Below, piece after piece: positions 7,848 to 14,782 of a DNA stretch of 51,780 bases (the stretch's first letter is position 1; each line of letters begins with the position of its first letter). The DNA is taken from the NCBI GenBank assembly GCA_016936235.1, contig JAFGPK010000070.1, forward strand, positions 1-51,780. Reading direction: 5' to 3'. A program made the position numbers and the translations under genes. Under the pieces are notes generated by a model that saw only the letters and a list, made by a program, of their open reading frames with translations, had not been told where the DNA came from and made no database searches. Source of the stretch: Candidatus Fermentibacteraceae bacterium. Lineage in GTDB: Bacteria > Fermentibacterota > Fermentibacteria > Fermentibacterales > JCC-6.

Positions 7848-8771
7848 TCAGGCTGCCGTGCTTCCCTGAGCCGAGGACCTGTCCATAACCCTTGAGAGAC
7901 CTGCAAGGGAAAGCTCGGCTCCCATCATGACCAGCCGGATGAGTATCGCCCCTACTATCACGGTGGGTTCGGGCACGAAGGAGGGCAGGACCAGCATCAG
8001 CACTCCCTCCCTCACTCCGATGCCGCTGGGGGCGAAAACCGCCGCTATTCCAACAAGGGTCGCCGCCCAGAAGGTTCCGGTCACAGGGAGATAGTACTCC
8101 AGCGAGAGCCCGGACAATGAGTTCAGCACCGTGAAAAGGCCCAGACCGAACAGCAGGCCTGCTGCGATGTACATGAGCACAAGCACAAGGATGCTTCCGT
8201 AGGATGGGACATTCTCAACGGGCTGCCGCCGGAGCAGCCTGAACACCCTGTCGGCCGCGGCCTTCAGGAAGGGAGGCCACAGGGCGACAAGCATCACCGC
8301 CAGCATTCCCGCAGCCAGCCATTTCACCATGCCCGGGAGACCCGACCGGACGAACAGGGTGGAAACCAGCACCAGAATGCAGGCGCTCACGAAACTGAGT
8401 ACGTACTCGATCCCTGTGGCCAGGGCCACGGTCCTGCGGGAGTAACCCCTGTATGAGTCCATCCGGACAAGGACCAGCCCGACCTTTCCCGGTACGTACT
8501 TGCCGAGCTGGGACGTGAAGAAGGCCCTGGCGGCCCTGGAACGCGGCGCGGTCAGACCGAAGCAGCGGCTCAGCCTCTCCCATGCCAGGAACATCATCAT
8601 CAGCCCGGCAATCGAGGACAGGAAACCGGCGATCATCAGTGTCCACTGGAAATGGAACTGGTATCTCCTTATCTCTCCGATGTTCTCATGGATGTAGTAC
8701 ACCAGTGCGGCGATCACCGCAAGCGTCAGGACGTAGCTGTACCACGGGCGGCCCCCGCCCTGTCTCATCAA
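7848..8771 (-). CDS. UPF0104 / lysylphosphatidylglycerol synthase TM-domain-like membrane protein
   Basis: A 307-residue protein with about eight membrane helices. The conserved loop FFTSQLGKYVPGKVGLVLVR around residues 85-105 is the hallmark of the UPF0104/LPG_synthase_TM family (the 'GK..PG..G' motif), and the C-terminal APSGIGVREGVLMLVL segment also fits. Members are often found beside DPM1-type glycosyltransferases, as here, and are suspected lipid or lipid-linked-sugar translocases. It lacks the soluble synthase domain of MprF. Its ATG overlaps the glycosyltransferase stop by four bases, so it is the last gene of the minus-strand operon. It converges with the methyltransferase gene across a 24-base gap with no obvious terminator. 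Confidence 0.85.
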   Translation of the reverse strand: MMRQGGGRPWYSYVLTLAVIAALVYYIHENIGEIRRYQFHFQWTLMIAGFLSSIAGLMMMFLAWERLSRCFGLTAPRSRAARAFFTSQLGKYVPGKVGLVLVRMDSYRGYSRRTVALATGIEYVLSFVSACILVLVSTLFVRSGLPGMVKWLAAGMLAVMLVALWPPFLKAAADRVFRLLRRQPVENVPSYGSILVLVLMYIAAGLLFGLGLFTVLNSLSGLSLEYYLPVTGTFWAATLVGIAAVFAPSGIGVREGVLMLVLPSFVPEPTVIVGAILIRLVMMGAELSLAGLSRVMDRSSAQGSTAA

Positions 8772-9721
8772 CTCCCCTTCAGTTCCCTGTTAGCCTCCAT
8801 GTCGAACAGCATGGCGAAGAGAAGTGACTGGGTGCTCATGATGGTGCAGAAGAGGATGGCCAGTGATGTCATGGGCGGCGCATAGCCCTGTGAGGACCAT
8901 ACCAGGATGAGGCGGATGATGAGGGGTATATCGACGAGCATCAGCAGGAATCCCAGGGAGTAGAAGAAGATCAGGGGATGAAAATCCCGGATGATGTACT
9001 TCTGGACCATTCTCCGGCAGAAGAGGCGGAGCAGGAGGAGAGGCAGGGAGAACATGACCTGGGATATCCTGATGCCGCTCTTCTCGCCTACGTTGTAGAC
9101 AGGCTTTATGGGTACGTCCATCACTCTCATGTTGTAGATGTTGCAGGTTACCAGGAAATCGTTCGGCATTCCGTACCTGGGGTATATGTCCTCGAGGGGC
9201 AGAAGCTCAAGCCCTTTTCTGTTCAGGGCGGTGTACCCGGTCTGAGAGTCCGTGACGTGCCAGTACCCTGATGCCACCTTGGTCATCAGCGTCAGGGCCG
9301 AGTTGCCAAGGTACCTGACCCTTGGGATGTTCTTCCAGGCCTCTCCCGTGATGAGCCTGTTCCCCTTCGCATAATCCGCTCTGTCCTCGATGACGGGATC
9401 CAGCAGTCCGGGCATGTCGGCGGGATCCATCTGACCATCCCCGGCCATGACCACGGCGATATCGACATGGTTGTCCCTGCACCAGATGTAGCCCGATGAT
9501 ATCGCCCTGCCCACGCCGCCGTTCTCGGAATGGCGTATGAGGGTCACCCTCGGGTCATCCTCCGCCAGCCGGACGACTATCTCCGCGGTCCCGTCCGTGC
9601 TCATGTCGTCGATGACCACGATCCTGTCGACGTAGTCCGGCATCGTTTCAACCGTACCGGCTATCTGAGTCTCCTCGTTGTAGGCGGGGACCACCACTCC
9701 GATGGTCTTATCCCTGTACAT
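8768..9721 (-). CDS. Family 2 glycosyltransferase, DPM1-like, with C-terminal membrane helices
   Basis: A 317-residue protein. The N-terminal GT2 domain shows GVVVPAYNEETQI, VIDDMSTDGTAEI, NGGVGRAISSGY and the DxD-type AGDGQMDPADMP. It then has a DSQTGYTALNRKGLELLPL segment typical of dolichyl/polyprenyl-phosphate mannose or glucose synthases. From about residue 210 the motif KYIIRDFHPLIFFYSLG leads into three to four membrane helices. The likely reaction is transfer of a nucleotide-linked sugar to a polyprenyl phosphate. Its first 14 bases overlap the acetyltransferase gene and its end overlaps the UPF0104 gene, which suggests translational coupling. The donor sugar may be the amino-uronic acid implied by the two upstream genes; that is inference. 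Confidence 0.88.
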   Translation of the reverse strand: MYRDKTIGVVVPAYNEETQIAGTVETMPDYVDRIVVIDDMSTDGTAEIVVRLAEDDPRVTLIRHSENGGVGRAISSGYIWCRDNHVDIAVVMAGDGQMDPADMPGLLDPVIEDRADYAKGNRLITGEAWKNIPRVRYLGNSALTLMTKVASGYWHVTDSQTGYTALNRKGLELLPLEDIYPRYGMPNDFLVTCNIYNMRVMDVPIKPVYNVGEKSGIRISQVMFSLPLLLLRLFCRRMVQKYIIRDFHPLIFFYSLGFLLMLVDIPLIIRLILVWSSQGYAPPMTSLAILFCTIMSTQSLLFAMLFDMEANRELKGS

Positions 9722-10295
9722 CCGACACCAGTCTTCCGCTTCGGTCGATGTGGTAGGCGATTCCGCATCTGGCGCACTTCACTGTTCCTCCGGGATCGGG
9801 GAGTATCTCGCCGCATTCGCAGATCCAGCCCTTCCGTCTTGCCGGAACGCCCATCATGAGGGCGTAGTCGGGGACATCACCGGTGACCACGGCTCCGGAT
9901 CCTATGAAGGCGTGTCTCCCTATGGTGTTGCCGCAAACCACAGTTGCGTTGGCCCCGATGGAAGCGCCTTCCCTTACCAGGGTCCTGATATAGAATTCCG
10001 AACCCCTCTGGGGATACTTGCACCTCGGGTCCCTGATATTCGTGAAGACCATGGACGGCCCGCAGAAGACGTAATCCTCCAGAATGACTCCCTCGTAAAT
10101 GGAGACATTGTTCTGTATCTTGCAATGAGCGCCTATGATGACATTGCTCTGTACGAAGACGTTCTGGCCCAGAGTGCAGTCCTCCCCCAGCACTGCGCCG
10201 GGCATGATGTGACTGAAATGCCAGATGCTGGTTCCCCTGCCTATAACCGCGCCTTTGTCGACGTATGACGATTCATGGGCGAAGAAATCAGACAT
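9708..10295 (-). CDS. wbpD: Hexapeptide-repeat N-acetyltransferase, WbpD/WlbB-like, with Cys-rich C-terminal tail
   Basis: A 195-residue left-handed beta-helix acyltransferase. Hexapeptide turns run from about residue 10 to 135 and include GTSIWHFSHIMPGAVLGEDC, the motif QNNVSIYEGV, and NIRDPRCKYP, which match WbpD and WlbB. Those enzymes acetylate the 3-amino group of UDP-2-acetamido-3-amino-2,3-dideoxyglucuronate. After the PARRKGW motif that normally closes the fold, the protein has four cysteines arranged CECG...CARCG, a probable zinc ribbon. It overlaps the WbpB-like oxidase by eight bases and the glycosyltransferase by 14. Substrate assignment rests on the adjacent oxidase. Confidence 0.87.
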   Translation of the reverse strand: MSDFFAHESSYVDKGAVIGRGTSIWHFSHIMPGAVLGEDCTLGQNVFVQSNVIIGAHCKIQNNVSIYEGVILEDYVFCGPSMVFTNIRDPRCKYPQRGSEFYIRTLVREGASIGANATVVCGNTIGRHAFIGSGAVVTGDVPDYALMMGVPARRKGWICECGEILPDPGGTVKCARCGIAYHIDRSGRLVSDVQG

Positions 10296-11247
10296 GATGC
10301 TCTCTTTCCAGAAGGTAGGCGTGGGAGTTCTTCCCTGTACCGGTCGGGGTTGATTCCCTTATGTCATGGATGAGCTGAATGGATGGTTTCACATCCTGTA
10401 TCCCGAAGCCGCACCCCGCCAGCGTCCTGCGATAGAGTTCGGTGTGAAGACCTGTGAAACCCTCCGTGAACTCCAGCTCCCAACCGTTTATCCGGATGGA
10501 GCGGTAGGTGCGAGGCCTCTGATCCTCACCACGTACCGGAGAGTCCTCACCGTCTATGGACAGGAACCATCTCACCATGGCTCTCTCCAGTTCCAGGAAT
10601 CCCCCGCATCTGCCGGGTTCGGAAACGTGGACCTCGCATCGGACGACGTTTCCGAACAGCCATATCAGCATGTCGTAGAAATGCACTCCGATGTTTGTGG
10701 CAAGGCCGCCGGAACGCTCCGTGTTCCCTTTCCAGGAGCTGAGATACCACGGGCCCCTTGGGGTGATGTAAGTAAGGTCGATCTCGTACTTGGCGCCAGG
10801 ATTCTCGCCGTCTATCCTTTCCTTCAGCGCGATTATGGATGGATGGAGCCTCAGCTGGAGCACTGACCAGACCCTGCATCCGGATTCGTCCTCGAGCTCC
10901 TCGAGGGCGTCAAGGTTCCAGGGATTCAGCACCAGGGGCTTCTCGCAGATGGCGTCCGCCCCTATCCGGAATGCCATCCTGATGTGGGCGTCATGAAGAT
11001 AGTTCGGTGAGCAGATGCTCATCCAGTGGACCCTGCGCTCCTCGCCGGACCTCCTGAGCTTCTCGATGTGCCGGTCGAACCTCTCCGGCTCCGGGAAGAA
11101 CCTGGCCCCGGGACAGCAGGAGTCGAGTATGCCCACTGAATCGTGGGGGTCCAGGGCGGCCACCACGGTATTGCCCGTTCCCACTATCGCCTCGAGATGC
11201 CTCGGGGCGATGTAGCCCGCAACGCCCGTTATCGCAAAATTACTCAC
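10288..11247 (-). CDS. wbpB: UDP-GlcNAcA 3-oxidase, WbpB/WlbA-like (Gfo/Idh/MocA family)
   Basis: A 319-residue NAD(P)-binding oxidoreductase. GTG 11247 is chosen because it gives the N-terminus VSNFAITGVAGYIAPRHLEA, which matches WlbA/WbpB from the first residue, and purine-rich GGAAGAGG lies just upstream; a longer frame to 11337 adds unrelated residues. Family signatures include SICSPNYLHDAHI, CEKPLV (the conserved EKP lysine), LQLRLHPSIIALK, DLTYITPRGPWYL and TNIGVHFYDML. WbpB oxidises the 3-hydroxyl of UDP-N-acetylglucosaminuronate to a ketone for the WbpE aminotransferase and then WbpD. WbpD is next door, but no WbpA or WbpE gene is nearby; the DegT-type enzyme at 5950 is more like WecE. 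Confidence 0.9.
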   Translation of the reverse strand: MSNFAITGVAGYIAPRHLEAIVGTGNTVVAALDPHDSVGILDSCCPGARFFPEPERFDRHIEKLRRSGEERRVHWMSICSPNYLHDAHIRMAFRIGADAICEKPLVLNPWNLDALEELEDESGCRVWSVLQLRLHPSIIALKERIDGENPGAKYEIDLTYITPRGPWYLSSWKGNTERSGGLATNIGVHFYDMLIWLFGNVVRCEVHVSEPGRCGGFLELERAMVRWFLSIDGEDSPVRGEDQRPRTYRSIRINGWELEFTEGFTGLHTELYRRTLAGCGFGIQDVKPSIQLIHDIRESTPTGTGKNSHAYLLEREHHV

Positions 11248-11445
11248 TGGTCCTCTTCCGGTTACCTGGTTCCTGTGTCCTGTCCGGGAAGCTCCCTGCT
11301 TCGGCAAATCATAAGCACTTCCATCGCGCCGGGTCAAATGCGGTCAGAGGTTCGAAGTCCGATGCGCTGACTGTTCCTGCGTACGTAGGGTTCTACTCGA
11401 CTTGATGATACGGGTAGTGCTATACTTGCCCCGACACGATTCCCG
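11248..11445. other. Divergent intergenic region between wbpB-like gene and obg
   Basis: These 198 bases must carry the promoters for the minus-strand amino-sugar operon and the plus-strand obg-dprA pair. A TATACT hexamer (11431-11436) is the best -10-like element on the plus strand, but no well-spaced -35 accompanies it. I found no hairpin or riboswitch-like structure that I would defend. Confidence 0.3.
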
Positions 11446-12489
11446 GTGATTATCGTTATCGAACCGCCGAAGGGAGGGACCGGACTGGGAACCCGATTCA
11501 TAGATCTCGTGACCATCGAGGTTCACGGGGGCAGGGGAGGCGACGGCATTGTCTCATTCCGCAGGGAAGCCCATGTGCCCAGAGGAGGACCCAACGGAGG
11601 CGACGGAGGTGCCGGAGGCGACGTGGTGCTGGTGGTGGACCCGAAACTTGCAACCCTTGCGGATTTCCGAAACGGAGCCATCTTCAGGGCGGAGAAGGGT
11701 GTGTCGGGGGGCCCCAACAACAGGACCGGAAGGAGGGGGGAAAGCGCCTTCCTGAAGGTCCCGCCGGGCACGGTGGTCTGCGATGCCGATACCGGAGCAG
11801 AGCTTGGCGACCTCACATTGAACGGTCAGAAGCTCGTCGCGGCCCGGGGCGGCCAGCCGGGGAAGGGGAACGCGTCCTTCGCAACGCCCAGGATAAGGGC
11901 TCCCAGGAATGCCACCAGGGGGGAGCCGGGCGAGTTCAGGCGGCTGAGGCTGGAGCTTAACCTCATTGCCGATGCGGGTCTCATAGGGGTTCCCAACGCG
12001 GGAAAATCCACCCTGCTGGCCACGGTCAGCGCGGCAAGGCCGCGAATAGCGGACTATCCCTTCACCACATTAAACCCGGCTCTCGGGATGGTGAAGATGG
12101 ACAGGGGCTTCAGCTTCGTACTCGCGGACCTCCCCGGACTCATCGAGGGGGCCAGCCAGGGGATCGGACTCGGTCTGCAGTTCCTGCGCCATGTGGAAAG
12201 GACCAGCATCCTCATCTACGTTCTCGGAACGGGGCTTGAGCTGACGCCTCTCCAGCAGTACCTCACGGTCCGTGAGGAAGTCCTGACCTACAAACCGGAG
12301 CTCGAGAGGCTTCTTGAGATAGTAGTCCTTTCCAGGGTGGACCTTGCGGGAAAAGCCGAAATGGATGAGGCTCTGGCCTCGCTGCCGGAGGGAGCGCTGC
12401 CCGTAAGCGCCGCCACCGGCCAGGGGATCGACGTATTCCTGAGAAAACTGTCGGACTCGGTGAGGAAGCTGAGGGAGGGTCTGGAATGA
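11446..12489 (+). CDS. obg: Obg/CgtA GTPase (ribosome assembly)
   Basis: Up to 347 residues. The N-terminal glycine-rich Obg fold is obvious (FIDLVTIEVHGGRGGDGIVS, GGPNGGDGGAGGDVV, GKGNASFATP). It is followed by the G domain with G1 GVPNAGKST, the switch region PFTTLNP, G3 DLPGLIEGA and the NKxD-like position read here as SRVD. Obg binds the 50S subunit and acts in late ribosome assembly. The C-terminal OCT domain of some homologues is absent. The start is unclear: GTG 11446 is the only standard codon but has no ribosome site, whereas CTG 11485 has GGGAGGG six bases upstream and gives MGTRFIDLVTI, the expected N-terminus. The usual rplU-rpmA neighbours are missing. It overlaps dprA by four bases. 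Confidence 0.95.
   Translation: MIIVIEPPKGGTGLGTRFIDLVTIEVHGGRGGDGIVSFRREAHVPRGGPNGGDGGAGGDVVLVVDPKLATLADFRNGAIFRAEKGVSGGPNNRTGRRGESAFLKVPPGTVVCDADTGAELGDLTLNGQKLVAARGGQPGKGNASFATPRIRAPRNATRGEPGEFRRLRLELNLIADAGLIGVPNAGKSTLLATVSAARPRIADYPFTTLNPALGMVKMDRGFSFVLADLPGLIEGASQGIGLGLQFLRHVERTSILIYVLGTGLELTPLQQYLTVREEVLTYKPELERLLEIVVLSRVDLAGKAEMDEALASLPEGALPVSAATGQGIDVFLRKLSDSVRKLREGLE
11472..11478 (+). promoter_or_regulatory. Shine-Dalgarno placed for a CTG start of obg
   Basis: GGGAGGG lies inside the 5' extension of the obg frame, six bases before CTG 11485. A start there would yield an Obg protein beginning MGTRFIDLV, aligned with other Obg N-termini. The upstream GTG (11446) has no comparable site. 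Confidence 0.45.
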
Positions 12490-13529
12490 GGTGTGCCCTG
12501 CAGCTCGCTTCATGGGAGAAGGTAGGCAGGGAGGACCTTCGAAGGCTTCTCCGGTCGCACACGCCTTCGGAGACGGTGGAAATACTCCTGCGGGAGGTGC
12601 CGGGGGGAAAGCCGGACGGGAGGGTGCTGGATTCCATGGATGCGGCGGCTTCGGCCGGCGGGATGGAAGCCGTTGTATACGGCACGGAAGACTATCCGGA
12701 TATCCTCAGGGATATACCGGACCCGCCGGCGGTGCTGTTCTACAGGGGCTGCCTCCAGGGCTTCCTGGCGATGCCCGCCGTGGCCGTCATCGGCTCCCGC
12801 CGCTGCACGAGGTACGGCAGGAACGTGGCCAGGACCCTGGCCGGGGATTTCGTCCGGAGCGGAGTGGCGGTGGTGAGCGGCCTGGCGAGGGGAATAGACG
12901 GCGAGGCCCACAGGGGGACTCTGGAGGCCGGCGGCGTCACCATGGCGGTCCTTGGCAACGGGCTTGATATCTGCTACCCTCCGGAGCACGAGAATCTGGC
13001 GGAGAGGATAGCGGAGAAGGGGGTCCTGGTCAGCGAATACCCTCCGGGGACCGAGCCGGCCAGGTACCGGTTCCCCGAAAGGAACAGGCTTATCAGCGGC
13101 TTCTCAAGGGGAGTCGTGGTGGTGGAGGCGGGCAGGCGGAGCGGAACCATGATAACGGTGAACACCGCGCTGGACCAGGGAAGGGACGTCTTCGCCGTTC
13201 CCGGCGAGGTGACCAGGGCGCTCTCGATGGGAACCAACATGCTTCTACGGGACGGCGCGGGAGTGGTGATAACCGCGGCCGATGTCCTGGAACCCCTCGG
13301 TATCAAGACCGAGGAGGGCTTTCCGGGCAGTGGATTCGAACCTGAGAGCGAGACCGGCAGGGCCGTGCTGGAACACCTCGCCTGCGAGACCCTTCACTTC
13401 GACCAGCTCCTGCGAAGGGTCGGCGTAGGCACAGCGGTCCTGCAGTCAGAGCTCCTCGCCCTGGAAATGGCGGGTGTGGTGGTCGGGCACCCGGGAAAGT
13501 ACTACTCCCTGAGGAGGGCTATTCCCTGA
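12486..13529 (+). CDS. dprA: DNA processing protein DprA/Smf
   Basis: A 347-residue protein with the Rossmann-like DprA core: YPDILRDIPDPPAVLFYRG, AVIGSRRCTRYGR, VVSGLARGIDGEAHRGTLEAGG, AVLGNGLDICYPPEH, SEYPPGTEP and FPERNRLISG, then VVEAGRRSGTMITV. A C-terminal winged-helix-like region (ETLHFDQLLRRVGVGTAVLQ) is also present. DprA protects incoming single-stranded DNA and loads RecA during natural transformation. PilT and a pilin in the same window are consistent with, but do not prove, competence. It begins within the obg stop (ATGA) and its last 11 bases overlap the convergent aroK gene. Confidence 0.95.
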   Translation: MRCALQLASWEKVGREDLRRLLRSHTPSETVEILLREVPGGKPDGRVLDSMDAAASAGGMEAVVYGTEDYPDILRDIPDPPAVLFYRGCLQGFLAMPAVAVIGSRRCTRYGRNVARTLAGDFVRSGVAVVSGLARGIDGEAHRGTLEAGGVTMAVLGNGLDICYPPEHENLAERIAEKGVLVSEYPPGTEPARYRFPERNRLISGFSRGVVVVEAGRRSGTMITVNTALDQGRDVFAVPGEVTRALSMGTNMLLRDGAGVVITAADVLEPLGIKTEEGFPGSGFEPESETGRAVLEHLACETLHFDQLLRRVGVGTAVLQSELLALEMAGVVVGHPGKYYSLRRAIP

Positions 13530-14037
13530 GCCTTTCAAGTATGGCTGACGCGGTCTGCTCAGGTGTGAGCCCCGTTGTGTCGATGGGCCTCCCGATCGAC
13601 AGGTAGTGTCCCCTCCTCGCCTTCATCAGTTCGATCAGATCTGCGTCCGACGTGGACAGAGGGCGTTCATCCGCTTCCCGGTGCATTCTCTCCAGAAGCG
13701 TTTCCACGGAGGCCGTGAGCGCTATCAGCCTTCCGTTCCCGATGACCAGCCGGAGGTTCCTTTCCCTCAGGAGACAACCACCTCCAAGGGCCGTGACCGA
13801 GACCGCGTAGTCCTGGATGGATTCCTCCAGCGCCCTGGACTCGAGGTCCCGGAAACCCTCCTCGCCAAGCTGCCTGAATATTTCGGGGACGGTCATCGAG
13901 ACTTCCCTCTCCACCAGGCGGTCGAGGTCGATGAAGGCAACACCGAGCGCGGCTGCCAGGAATCTTCCCGCTTCGGACTTGCCGGAGCATGGAGGACCCG
14001 CAATGAAGATCCTGGAGGCGGTGAGTTCCATTCCCAT
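13519..14037 (-). CDS. aroK: Shikimate kinase
   Basis: A 172-residue kinase, the normal length for AroK. It has a P-loop FIAGPPCSGKSEAGRFLA, the shikimate-binding FIDLDRLVE, the FRDLES segment, the glycine-rich ALGGGC substrate motif and the lid region RMHREADERPL. It phosphorylates shikimate at O3 in the aromatic amino acid pathway. The open frame continues upstream to 14376, but the extra 113 residues are unlike any kinase N-terminus and cross the HU gene, so ATG 14037 is used; ATG 14031 is also possible. The ribosome site is weak. It converges with dprA (11-base overlap) and is divergent from the HU-fusion gene. Confidence 0.9.
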   Translation of the reverse strand: MGMELTASRIFIAGPPCSGKSEAGRFLAAALGVAFIDLDRLVEREVSMTVPEIFRQLGEEGFRDLESRALEESIQDYAVSVTALGGGCLLRERNLRLVIGNGRLIALTASVETLLERMHREADERPLSTSDADLIELMKARRGHYLSIGRPIDTTGLTPEQTASAILERLRE

Positions 14038-14075
14038 CCGAAAACGATAATCGACCCCGGGCTTCGGGGACAGGG

Positions 14076-14102
14076 GCTCCGGGAAGATGGGCTTCCCGGA
14101 GC
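14076..14102. promoter_or_regulatory. 10-bp perfect hairpin in the aroK leader region
   Basis: GCTCCGGGAA and TTCCCGGAGC form perfect arms around a seven-base loop. The element lies 39-65 bases upstream of the aroK start on the minus strand. There is no U-tract on either side, so it is more likely a leader structure or protein site than an intrinsic terminator. Confidence 0.4.
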
Positions 14103-14166
14103 TTGGCAGCTTCCAGGAGCCCGGCAGGTTGACGGATCGGGCCGGTTGATGTATTGACTTCATCGT

Positions 14167-14208
14167 CCGTTGTCTCAACGGCCGTTGCCAAGGAGAGATA
14201 AATATCTC
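14167..14208. promoter_or_regulatory. Clustered palindromes between aroK and the HU-fusion gene (candidate operators)
   Basis: Within 42 bases there is a three-half-site array CCGTTG-TCT-CAACGG-CCGTTG (14167-14187), whose last 12 bases CAACGGCCGTTG are a perfect palindrome. After seven bases comes a second dyad, GAGATA-AA-TATCTC (14195-14208). They sit 44-85 bases upstream of the HU-fusion start. Such density of symmetric sites suggests a regulator binding site for one or both divergent genes; the factor is unknown. Confidence 0.4.
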
Positions 14209-14251
14209 CCGCATTTCAAAGTCACCTGTACATGCGTGATCGGGGGTCGGT

Positions 14252-14782
14252 ATGACCAAGGACGAGCTTGCCGGGGAAGTGGCGGAGAGGACCGGGGTCA
14301 GCAGGAAGGTCGCCAGAACGGTCCTGGCGGCTCTGCTCGACACTATCACCGAGCAGCTCTGCAGCGGTGAGAACATCTACTTCAGGGGCTTCGGATGCTT
14401 CGAGACCAGGGAGGGCAAGAAGAGGCGCGCCCGGGATCCCCAGGGAGAGGGCCTCATAGACATCCCTCCCAGGATAAGGCCTGTTTTCCGGCCCTACAAA
14501 GACCTCAAGGAAGTCGTCCAGGAAAATCTCGGCAGGAGGGTCGCCGTGGACTTCCTCTGCCTCAGCGCGAAGAATGCCGGGAAGGTGTCCGTTGTGGGCA
14601 AGTTCAACGGCTGGAACGAGGACAGGAACCCCATGCAACGGCTCCCCGACGGCAGCTGGGTCGGAGAGATACAGGCCGTTTCCGGTCAGACCCTGAGGTA
14701 CCAGTACTGGATCGACGGAGCGCTGGAAAGAGATCCGGCATTCCCGTCCGACAAGCACGGTGTTACCATGAGGCAGATCTGA
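14252..14782 (+). CDS. HU/IHF-family DNA-binding protein fused to a CBM48/AMPK-type glycogen-binding-like domain
   Basis: A 176-residue two-domain protein. Residues 1-92 are a complete HU/IHF domain: MTKDELAGEVAERTGVS, FRGFGCFETR, the DNA-intercalating arm with RARDPQGEG (HU consensus RNPxTGE, Pro kept), and VFRPYKDLKEVV. Residues 95-176 form a beta-rich module, VSVVGKFNGWNEDRNPMQR, DGSWVGEI and RYQYWIDGALERDPAF. It fits the CBM48 / AMPK glycogen-binding pattern (V.GdFN.W...m....G.W......Y.Y.iDG....dp). I know of no characterised protein with this combination. ATG 14252 follows GGGGGTCGGT. The TGA overlaps the ftsK ATG (TGATG), indicating coupling. A nucleoid protein tethered to, or sensing, a polysaccharide is one reading; the module might instead bind another protein. 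Confidence 0.88.
   Translation: MTKDELAGEVAERTGVSRKVARTVLAALLDTITEQLCSGENIYFRGFGCFETREGKKRRARDPQGEGLIDIPPRIRPVFRPYKDLKEVVQENLGRRVAVDFLCLSAKNAGKVSVVGKFNGWNEDRNPMQRLPDGSWVGEIQAVSGQTLRYQYWIDGALERDPAFPSDKHGVTMRQI

Noticed and set aside
11340-11365. A GGTTCGAAGTCC string resembling a tRNA T-loop
   Set aside because: The flanking bases do not form a T-stem, acceptor stem or anticodon arm.
14038-14376. A 113-residue N-terminal extension of shikimate kinase
   Set aside because: It reads through the divergent promoter region and into the HU gene; the family starts just before the P-loop.
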